DNA of 64,000 bases, taken from the NCBI RefSeq assembly GCF_020532725.1, contig NZ_JAJAVC010000011.1, positions 62,001 through 126,000 on the forward strand. The letters are read 5' to 3'. A model generated the notes under the pieces. The model made no database searches. It saw nothing but the letters and a program-made list of their open reading frames with translations, and was not told where the DNA came from. Positions 54,909 through 61,455 of this stretch are shown in pieces (position 1 is the first letter of the stretch; each line of letters starts with the position of its first letter). Source of the stretch: Methylobacillus arboreus (GTDB lineage Bacteria; Pseudomonadota; Gammaproteobacteria; Burkholderiales; Methylophilaceae). The position numbers and the translations under genes are program-made.

Positions 54909-56338
54909 CCTGTTGCCGGTGTTGCGCCGGCCTGTTTATAAAGCGCCAGCACTTGCTCACGGCGCATGGCGTGATTGACCACGGGGGCAGGGTAATCCTT
55001 GCCGATGACCAGGCCAAGCGTCTGCTGGCGTAATGGCGGAATCAGCCATGGCGTGTGGATTTCCTTGTTGTCGCAGCTATTCAATTCGGGCACATACTTG
55101 CGGATGAACCTGCCTTCAGGATCGAATCTCTCCGACTGTGTCACCGGGTTGAAGATGCGAAACCAAGGCTGGGCGTCGCAGCCGGTAGAGGCTGCCCACT
55201 GCCAGCCGCCGTTGTTGGCGGCGAGGTCGAAATCTAGGAGTTTCTCGGCAAAGTAGCGCTCGCCCCAGCGCCAGTCAATCAGCAAGTCCTTGACCAGGAA
55301 ACTGGCCGCAACCATGCGCAAGCGGTTGTGCATGTAGCCGGTCTGGTTGATCTGGCGCATGGCAGCGTCGACCAGCGGGTAGCCCGTGCGACCTTCGCAC
55401 CACGCCTTGAACAGGCTGTCATCATTCGGGAACGGGATATGCTCGAATTCAGGCTTGAAACTTTTCCCTGCGGCCACCTGCGGGTGATGGTGCAGTACCT
55501 GAAAATAGAAATCGCGCCACAAGAGTTCATTGAACCAGGTTTCCGCACCTGCCCCGCCTTGCTGCCAGGCGGTTCTTGCCAGGTGACGGATCGAGACGGT
55601 GCCGAATCGCAGGTGCACGGATAGGTAGGATGGGCCTTTGACTGCAGGAAAGTCACGCGCATCCCGGTAATGTGGTATGCGCGAACAGAAATCCTCGAAT
55701 AATGCGCGGCCTCCCGACATGCCGGTCGGCAGCTTGAGTTGCTGCAGGTTACTGCGTTCAAACCCTATGCTTTCCAGGGATGGCATGGGCGTGGGCGAGC
55801 GTTGTGCCAAATGTGCTATGTAGCGGTCGACCGGATAGGCCTTGAGGTAGAAGTCATTCAAGGCCTTAAGGCAAGCGTTCTTGTAGGGAGTGAACACGCT
55901 GAATGATGTTCCGGACTTGGTCAGGATCTCGTCACGCTCGAAAATGACCTGGTCCTTGAAGCTCCTGAATGCGATGTCATGGCTTGCCAGGGTTTGCTCG
56001 ACGGATTGATCGCGTGCGATGGCGGCTGGCTCGTAGTCGCGATTGCAATAGACGTATTCCACCTTGAGTGATGCGGCCAGCCGGGGGATTTCTGCAATGG
56101 CTTTGCCATGCAGCACCAACAGGTCGCTGCCGCGTTGTTGCAGTGCCAGCTTGAGCTCATGCACGCTTTCCCAGATGAACTCGACCCTGCGGTCTTGCCG
56201 GTCGGGGAGGGTATCCAGGATGTCGGTATCGAAAACGAATACGCACACAACTTGGTCAGATTCTTTAAGGGCGTGGTACAGCGCTGCATGGTCATAGTCG
56301 CGCAGGTCGCGGCGGAACCACACCAGGGATTGGGTCAT
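54881..56338 (-). CDS. phrB: Deoxyribodipyrimidine photolyase (class I CPD photolyase)
   Basis: A 485-residue flavoprotein that repairs UV-induced cyclobutane dimers with blue light. The N-terminal antenna-binding domain (1-130; LVWFRRDLRDYDHAALYHAL) and C-terminal FAD domain are complete; marks are LLWRDFYFQVLHHHPQ, LVDAAMRQINQTGYMHNRLRMVAASFLVKDL, ANNGGWQWAASTGCDAQPWFRIFNPVTQSERFDPEG. It follows rlmH by three bases on the same strand and its tail overlaps fbp on the other. Whether the antenna is folate or deazaflavin cannot be told. Confidence 0.93.
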   Translation of the reverse strand: MTQSLVWFRRDLRDYDHAALYHALKESDQVVCVFVFDTDILDTLPDRQDRRVEFIWESVHELKLALQQRGSDLLVLHGKAIAEIPRLAASLKVEYVYCNRDYEPAAIARDQSVEQTLASHDIAFRSFKDQVIFERDEILTKSGTSFSVFTPYKNACLKALNDFYLKAYPVDRYIAHLAQRSPTPMPSLESIGFERSNLQQLKLPTGMSGGRALFEDFCSRIPHYRDARDFPAVKGPSYLSVHLRFGTVSIRHLARTAWQQGGAGAETWFNELLWRDFYFQVLHHHPQVAAGKSFKPEFEHIPFPNDDSLFKAWCEGRTGYPLVDAAMRQINQTGYMHNRLRMVAASFLVKDLLIDWRWGERYFAEKLLDFDLAANNGGWQWAASTGCDAQPWFRIFNPVTQSERFDPEGRFIRKYVPELNSCDNKEIHTPWLIPPLRQQTLGLVIGKDYPAPVVNHAMRREQVLALYKQAGATPATGQAVGSVKE

Positions 56339-56341
56339 GAG

Positions 56342-56809
56342 TTATTCGCGGTGATAAGGATGATTGTTGATGACACTCAATCCGCGATAGAGTTGCTCGC
56401 TCAACATCACGCGCACCATGCCATGCGGCATGGTGAGGCGCGACAGGCTCCAGAGCCAGTCCGCCTTTTGTTTCAGGCTTTCATGCAAGCCATCCGCCCC
56501 CCCGACGACCAGGCTGACATCGCGGCCACTCTCCATCCATTGCCGCATTTTATCCGCCAATTGCAGGGTCGTGACCTCCTGGCCCCGCTCATCAAGCGCA
56601 ATCAAGTAATCGCGGCCTGTCGCTTCGAGGATGCGCTTGGCTTCGGCTTCCTGCACAACTTCGGCATTCTTGCCGGAGGCGCGCTTGTCGGGCTTGATTT
56701 CGACGATTTCCACGCTCATCTCGCGCGGCATGCGCTTAATGTATTCGGTGCATGCGGATTGCACCCAGTCCGGCATTTTATGACCGACAGAAATAATCCG
56801 CAGTTTCAA
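56342..56809 (-). CDS. rlmH: 23S rRNA pseudouridine-1915 N3-methyltransferase RlmH
   Basis: A 155-residue SPOUT methyltransferase acting on Psi1915 in helix 69 of 23S rRNA. The N-terminus MKLRIISVGHKMPDWVQ and the C-terminal knot LVVGGADGL plus LSEQLYRGLSVINNHPYHRE match the family. The start codon is TTG at 56809, and the 12 bases upstream have no Shine-Dalgarno sequence because the arm of the inverted repeat begins only eight bases away. Translation may depend on ribosomes from rsfS or on the hairpin. It precedes phrB by three bases. Confidence 0.93.
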   Translation of the reverse strand: MKLRIISVGHKMPDWVQSACTEYIKRMPREMSVEIVEIKPDKRASGKNAEVVQEAEAKRILEATGRDYLIALDERGQEVTTLQLADKMRQWMESGRDVSLVVGGADGLHESLKQKADWLWSLSRLTMPHGMVRVMLSEQLYRGLSVINNHPYHRE

Positions 56810-56817
56810 GGAGGATT

Positions 56818-56979
56818 AGGGCCTGTTAATACTAATCAAGGGGATCGCGTTGGAGCGAGAAAAGGCCGTCCGCGGCGTTACCAATGCTCGCAAGGCACCC
56901 AGCCTTGCTGTGCTTGGCGTCTTGCGCCCAACCTTTTCTCGCTCCAACGCGATCCCCTTGATTAGTATTAACAGGCCCT
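56818..56979. repeat. Perfect 48-base-arm inverted repeat between rlmH and rsfS
   Basis: The arms at 56818-56865 and 56932-56979 are perfect reverse complements; the outer end reads AGGGCCTGTTAATACTAATC. A 66-base loop has a core (GGCGTT ... GCGCCC) with the order of blocks seen in the repeat at 1294-1413. It begins two bases after the rsfS stop and ends eight bases before the rlmH start, so the shared transcript would carry a very stable hairpin between the two coding regions. No target duplication or open frame is visible. A MITE-like element or recent palindromic duplication is possible. Confidence 0.85.
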
Positions 56980-56981
56980 GG

Positions 56982-57341
56982 CTACTCCGTGGCTTTGATG
57001 TGGCCTCGGCGGCTTTCAGCCTCACCCCAGAGTTGCTCCAGGTTATAGTAGGCGCGGGTGGCAGGCACCATGACGTGAACGACGATGTCTCCGAGGTCGA
57101 CCAGCACCCATTCGCCTTCTTTCTCGCCTTCTGTGCCTTGAATGTTGGCACCTTTTTCCTTGAGCTTTTCGCGCACATTGTCGGCAACCGCCTTGGCCTG
57201 GCGCGTGGAATTGGCGCTGGCAACAATCATGTAATTGGTCATGGAGGTGAGCTTGCGCACATCCATGACGGTAATATCAAAGGCTTTGATATCTTCCAGC
57301 GCGTCGACGACGGCCAGTTTCATTTCTTCTAGATCTAGCAT
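56982..57341 (-). CDS. rsfS: Ribosomal silencing factor RsfS
   Basis: A 119-residue protein that binds ribosomal protein L14 and blocks subunit joining in slow growth. Motifs DITVMDVRKLTSMTNYMIVASANSTRQAKAVADNV and WVLVDLGDIVVHVMVPATRAYYNLEQLWGEA are diagnostic. Its ATG overlaps the panD stop by one base (TAATG). Usually nadD precedes rsfS and rlmH follows; here panD is upstream and a long inverted repeat separates it from rlmH. Confidence 0.94.
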   Translation of the reverse strand: MLDLEEMKLAVVDALEDIKAFDITVMDVRKLTSMTNYMIVASANSTRQAKAVADNVREKLKEKGANIQGTEGEKEGEWVLVDLGDIVVHVMVPATRAYYNLEQLWGEAESRRGHIKATE

Positions 57342-57721
57342 TAGGCGGCTTGTACCGGGATGTGCTGGCGTTGGTCCTTGATGCGGTTTTCAGCATCGAC
57401 ATACACCAGTTGGGGTTTGAATTGGGCGAGTTCGACTTCGCTATAGCCAGCGTAGGTCGCAATAATCAACAGGTCGCCAGGGCTTGCCTTACGCGCAGCA
57501 GCCCCATTGACCGAAATTGTGCCGGAATTGCGCTGGGCGCGGATGGCGTAGGTCGTGAAACGTTCACCGTTATTGATATTGTAGATGTCGATTTGCTGGT
57601 ATTCGCGGATGTCCGCTGCTTCCAGCAATGCTTCATCAATGGCGCAGGATCCCTCATAGTCCAGCTCCGAGTGCGTTACACGCACGCGATGTAGCTTGGA
57701 TTTGAGCATAGTTCTTTGCAT
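57341..57721 (-). CDS. panD: Aspartate 1-decarboxylase proenzyme
   Basis: A 126-residue pyruvoyl enzyme that makes beta-alanine for pantothenate and coenzyme A. The chain self-cleaves at Gly24-Ser25, visible in [18 protein letters not shown]. Further motifs [38 protein letters not shown] complete the family. The ATG at 57721 gives exactly the canonical numbering. rsfS follows with a one-base overlap, an unusual partner. Confidence 0.95.
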   Translation of the reverse strand: MQRTMLKSKLHRVRVTHSELDYEGSCAIDEALLEAADIREYQQIDIYNINNGERFTTYAIRAQRNSGTISVNGAAARKASPGDLLIIATYAGYSEVELAQFKPQLVYVDAENRIKDQRQHIPVQAA

Positions 57722-57817
57722 GGCCTACCAATTGTAATGTAAAAATAAGACCGGCTATTATAGTGTAAACAATACGCTGAATAAATGAAGTTTTACTGCC
57801 GGGAGCGAGATAAGGTC

Positions 57818-59560
57818 ATGAATAGACAGGAGCGAAGCTGGATTATTGCCTGGGCAACCCTGCAAGGGGTCGGCTTGTGGCTGCTGCACGAGTGGCTCCT
57901 GAGACTCGCGGCGCCGGGGCAGTATTTCAGCCTGATCTGGCCTTTGTATGTATTGATTCTCACCTTGCCGCTCAGCCAGATGGTGCTCTCCGGCTATCGT
58001 CAGCAGAAGCGCTTGTGGTGGATGGCGTCTGGATTTTCTCTGCTGATGGCTGGTGCCGCGGCTTATGTCGGCCACCAGGCATGGGTTGCGGATTTGCCCT
58101 TCAGCAAAACCGGGGAGCTTGGTTTTACGCTGGGCGTCATTACTGCGGCAAGCTGGTTCGTCTTGCTCCCGTTTGCCGAACACAGGTTGAGACTGAATAG
58201 CTGGTTCAGCGATTACTCACTGCTGTTTTCCGCCGCTTGGCGCAATCTGGTCAAGCTGCTGCTGGCCGCCGTGTTTGCCGGCTTGTTCTGGGCATTGTTG
58301 TTCCTGCTCGCGGGCCTGTTCAAGGTGCTCAATGTCAATTTCCTCATGGGCCTGTTCACCAGCAGGATATTTGCCTATCCAGTCACCGCCATTGCCTTCG
58401 GGATAGGGCTCTCCCTTTACGCGGCAAAGGAGGAGGCATTGGTGGGGATTTACCGTGCTAGCCTGAATATCCTGGGCTGGTTGCTGCCTGTCGTGAGCTT
58501 TATCCTCATCTTGTTCCTGCTGGCTTTGCCATTTCAGGGCCTGGCCTTGCTCTGGAAAACGGGCTATGCCACCAGCCTGATGCTGTGCTTGTTGGCATGG
58601 ACAGTGTTCCTGTTCAATGCCGCCTGGCAGGATGCTTCGGGAGAGCAGCGTTTCCCCAAGTGGCTGTTGCGGTTTATCGGTGTCGGCCTGCTGGCAATGC
58701 CGGTTTATACCGGCCTGTGCGCCTACTCCCTCGCCTTGCGGGTCGCGCAATATGGTTGGACGATAGATCGCATCTGGGCCGCTTTGGCGATTATGACCAT
58801 GGCTATTTATGCGCTGGGTTACGCTTTTGTCGTGATCAGGCGGCAGGCCATATGGATGGCAGGCGCAAGACAGGTCAATATTGCAGCCGCCCTGTTCACG
58901 GTGGCGTTGCTGATACTGACCGTGACGCCAGTGCTTGATCCCGCCAGGATTGCTGTTGGCAGCCAGGTTGCCAGGTTAATGGATGGACTCACACCAGTCA
59001 GCGATTTCGATTTTGAATATCTACGCCTTCAAGGTGGACGATATGGGAATCAGGTATTGCAGGACCTGAGTAAAAACAACGACCATGCCAATGCCGATCT
59101 GGTCAGGCAAAAAGCCGAAGCTGCGTTGAGGGTGAAATACCGTACTTTCCATGACAAGGGGCGTGGGCTGTTAACGCGTGAGCAGCTGTCCGGCCATCTG
59201 GCCCCATATCCTCACGGGGTTGAGCTTGATGCCGAATTTGTTGATTTACTGCTGGAGCAACGCAATGCCGGGAGCATTTATCTCAACTGCAGTGCCAAGA
59301 AACCCTGTCCGGTATTGTCGGTTGATTTGAATGCTGATGGTGAAAATGAACTGGTATTGCTGGATGGTTACCAGAGCCGGATATTCAGTCTTGATAATGG
59401 GAAATGGCGTGTTGCTGGGCGGCTGCAAGGTCAGCGCTCAAACTGGCTGACGCAAAAAGACGTAACGGGAGCGCTTGATCAGTTAGGCTTTTCCATCAAG
59501 CCTTCGCAGTGGCAGGATCTGTGGATTGGTGATATGAAGTACGAAGTATTGGAGGAGTAG
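57818..59560 (+). CDS. DUF4153 membrane protein
   Basis: A 580-residue inner-membrane protein with about twelve hydrophobic helices (residues 10 to about 380), followed by a soluble periplasmic or cytoplasmic C-terminal domain of about 190 residues (YLRLQGGRYGNQVLQDLSKN, CPVLSVDLNADGENELVLLDG). The repeated polar pattern in the helical part matches DUF4153. I start at 57818 (MNRQERSW) over 57785, since AAGG precedes it. The function is unknown. It diverges from panD by about 100 bases. A proline-poor C-terminal VCBS-like element (DLNADGENE) may bind calcium. Confidence 0.65.
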   Translation: MNRQERSWIIAWATLQGVGLWLLHEWLLRLAAPGQYFSLIWPLYVLILTLPLSQMVLSGYRQQKRLWWMASGFSLLMAGAAAYVGHQAWVADLPFSKTGELGFTLGVITAASWFVLLPFAEHRLRLNSWFSDYSLLFSAAWRNLVKLLLAAVFAGLFWALLFLLAGLFKVLNVNFLMGLFTSRIFAYPVTAIAFGIGLSLYAAKEEALVGIYRASLNILGWLLPVVSFILILFLLALPFQGLALLWKTGYATSLMLCLLAWTVFLFNAAWQDASGEQRFPKWLLRFIGVGLLAMPVYTGLCAYSLALRVAQYGWTIDRIWAALAIMTMAIYALGYAFVVIRRQAIWMAGARQVNIAAALFTVALLILTVTPVLDPARIAVGSQVARLMDGLTPVSDFDFEYLRLQGGRYGNQVLQDLSKNNDHANADLVRQKAEAALRVKYRTFHDKGRGLLTREQLSGHLAPYPHGVELDAEFVDLLLEQRNAGSIYLNCSAKKPCPVLSVDLNADGENELVLLDGYQSRIFSLDNGKWRVAGRLQGQRSNWLTQKDVTGALDQLGFSIKPSQWQDLWIGDMKYEVLEE

Positions 59561-59628
59561 GTAACAGTCTTAAGGGCCTGTTCAACATCTTTTTGTGTTG
59601 GGGGTGAGTATTCAGGGAGAAATCGATC

Positions 59629-60474
59629 ATGAAATGGGATGGATTAAGGCGTTCGGGCAACGTGGAAGACAGGCGCGGGCGCGGCGGCAAGGGCGGCCTC
59701 GGCCTGGGCGCCGTGCTTGTGGCGCTGGTGGCTAGCTGGATATTCGGCGTGAATCCGCTGACTATCCTCGGCTTGCTCGACCGCGCCAATGCGCCGGCAA
59801 CGCAACAGGGCACGGCGCCGCCCGCAGACGATAGGCAAGCCATGTTTGTGTCCGCGGTGCTGGCGAACACCGAGGACGTGTGGGGCAAGCTGTTCAGCGA
59901 AGCGGACCGGACCTACCAGGAACCCAGGCTGGTGCTGTTCGGCGGCGGCACCAACACCACGCAGACCGGTTGCGGCGTAGGGCAGAGCGCCATGGGGCCG
60001 TTCTATTGCTCCCTGGACAATACCGTCTATATCGACCTCGGCTTCTATGAAACGCTGGAAAGGCAGCTCGGCGCGCCGGGTGAGTTCGCGCGGGCCTACG
60101 TGATCGCGCACGAGGTGGGGCACCACGTGCAGAACCTGCTTGGCGTGCTTCCCAAGGTGGATCAATTGCGCGCCCGCGCCAGCGAAGCGGAGGCCAACCG
60201 GCTTTCCGTATTGCAGGAGCTGCAGGCCGATTGCCTGGCGGGCGTATGGGCGCACCATGCCGACGCACAGTACCGCATCATGGAAACCGGGGATATCGAA
60301 TCCGCGTTGAACGCGGCCGCGCAGATTGGCGATGACAATCTGCAAAAGCGCGGGCAGGGTTACGTGGTGCCGGAAAGCTTCACCCATGGCAGCAGTGCGC
60401 AGCGTATGCAATGGTTTAATACAGGTTATAAAGGCGGGAAGGTGGAAGCCTGCGATACTTTCAGCAAGGGATAA
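59629..60474 (+). CDS. ypfJ: Neutral zinc metallopeptidase, YpfJ family
   Basis: A 281-residue membrane-anchored protein. RBS CAGGGAG precedes the ATG. After a basic N-terminus and one membrane helix (about residues 25-47, LGLGAVLVALVASWIFG), the catalytic domain carries the zinc motif AHEVGHHVQNLLG near residue 161 and GQSAMGPFYC, QELQADCLAGVWAHHA downstream. Family members are putative peptidases of unknown substrate. Base composition is visibly richer in GC, with many GGC and CGC codons, than the neighbouring A/T-leaning small genes, hinting at a different origin. Confidence 0.8.
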   Translation: MKWDGLRRSGNVEDRRGRGGKGGLGLGAVLVALVASWIFGVNPLTILGLLDRANAPATQQGTAPPADDRQAMFVSAVLANTEDVWGKLFSEADRTYQEPRLVLFGGGTNTTQTGCGVGQSAMGPFYCSLDNTVYIDLGFYETLERQLGAPGEFARAYVIAHEVGHHVQNLLGVLPKVDQLRARASEAEANRLSVLQELQADCLAGVWAHHADAQYRIMETGDIESALNAAAQIGDDNLQKRGQGYVVPESFTHGSSAQRMQWFNTGYKGGKVEACDTFSKG

Positions 60475-60572
60475 TGACGAGTGTCAGGATTTTGCTGGCT
60501 TTGATAGAGCCGGGTAGCCTTTATAAATTGCTCATGTTATGATGCATCGCAATTGCAACGCAAAGGGCTGGA

Positions 60573-60848
60573 ATGAAAACCGCATCTTTTCCCTCTCTGC
60601 GGGTTGACCCGCAATTGCGCCAGGAAACCGAAAGTGTCCTGCTCGAAGGCGAAACCTTGTCGCAATTCATGGAAAACGCCGTGCGCAGCCAGGTTGCCCT
60701 GCGCAAGGCCAATATCGAATTTCTGGCTCGAGGCCTCGCATCCCGTGACAATGCCCGCCAGGCTGGCCGTTATGTGGATGCTGACACTGTGCTTGGCAAA
60801 CTGCAGGCACGTTTGCAGTCCGCAAAGGACCAGCACGGCGGGAAATGA
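60573..60848 (+). CDS. ParD-like antitoxin (ribbon-helix-helix, YlcI-type)
   Basis: A 91-residue small acidic-to-neutral protein. The N-terminal TASFPSLRVDPQLRQETESVL has the strand-plus-helix pattern of a ribbon-helix-helix DNA-binding fold, and the rest is helical. It is followed by a RelE/ParE-family toxin with a four-base ATGA overlap, the hallmark of a type II toxin-antitoxin pair. It would bind its own promoter and neutralise the toxin. The exact subfamily is inferred by position. Confidence 0.75.
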   Translation: MKTASFPSLRVDPQLRQETESVLLEGETLSQFMENAVRSQVALRKANIEFLARGLASRDNARQAGRYVDADTVLGKLQARLQSAKDQHGGK

Positions 60849-61153
60849 GTTATAGCGTCCGTTTTACTGAAGAGGCTGAGATCGACCTATTGCGCCTATA
60901 TGACCACCTCATCGAGTGCAGTCCACATGACATTGGTCCCGCAGAGCGTGCGTTGGAAAGTATTGCGCTGGCAGTTGAATCGCTGAAGCGGTTTCCATTC
61001 AACTGTCGTAAGGTAACTGCCGAAAATCCTTACTTGCGTGAATTGATCATCTCTTTCGGTTCATCCGGCTACGTGGCGCTATTCGAGATTGAGCCCGGTG
61101 AAATCGTGACTATCCTTGCCGTGCGACATCAGAGGGAATCGGATTACCATTAA
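60845..61153 (+). CDS. parE: RelE/ParE-family toxin
   Basis: A 102-residue small toxin-like protein. Residues MSYSVRFTEEAEIDLLRLYDHL and FSSGYVALFEIEPGEIVTILAVRHQRESDYH-like C-terminal strands (RHQRESDYH) match ParE/RelE toxins: the N-terminal strand-helix hairpin and the terminal basic-acidic motif. It acts on gyrase (ParE) or the ribosome (RelE); ParE-type is more likely from the RHQRESDYH tail. The start overlaps the antitoxin stop. A terminator follows at 61185. Confidence 0.8.
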   Translation: MSYSVRFTEEAEIDLLRLYDHLIECSPHDIGPAERALESIALAVESLKRFPFNCRKVTAENPYLRELIISFGSSGYVALFEIEPGEIVTILAVRHQRESDYH

Positions 61154-61184
61154 TTGCAACAAAACTCTACTGAATAACCAATGG

Positions 61185-61212
61185 GAAAAAGCCGGCAACT
61201 GCCGGCTTTTTC
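61185..61212. terminator. Bidirectional intrinsic terminator
   Basis: GAAAAAGCCGGC-AACT-GCCGGCTTTTTC. It ends the toxin-antitoxin transcript and the small lipoprotein gene on the other strand. Confidence 0.9.
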
Positions 61213-61227
61213 TTTGTGACTAGTCGC

Positions 61228-61374
61228 TCAACGTCCAGGCGCCGGTCTGTCGCCGCCCTGTCCTCGCTCGGAGTTACCCGGGCCTCCGCCAGGGCCGCCA
61301 TGCGGGCCGAAGCCACAGCAGCCGCCAAGCAGCATGGCGGAAATGACGATTAACAGAAAGCTTTTGCGTAACAT
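61228..61374 (-). CDS. 48-residue glycine-rich lipoprotein
   Basis: A 48-residue gene with a strong RBS (AAAGGAACCAGC before ATG) and a complete lipobox signal (MLRKSFLLIVISAMLLGGC; Cys19). The remaining 30 residues are Gly/Pro-rich (GFGPHGGPGGGPGNSERG) and probably disordered, anchored in a membrane. It ends 16 bases before the terminator at 61185-61212. It lies just downstream of the STN-type TonB receptor on the same strand, but a link is not evident. I recognise no family; such short lipoproteins are often missed by gene finders. Confidence 0.6.
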   Translation of the reverse strand: MLRKSFLLIVISAMLLGGCCGFGPHGGPGGGPGNSERGQGGDRPAPGR

Positions 61375-61455
61375 GCTGGTTCCTTTAATGCGATTGCGGT
61401 ACGCCAGATTGTAGAGGCTTGGGCACGTCTTGGTTGTTAATCGAGGTAAATTGCT

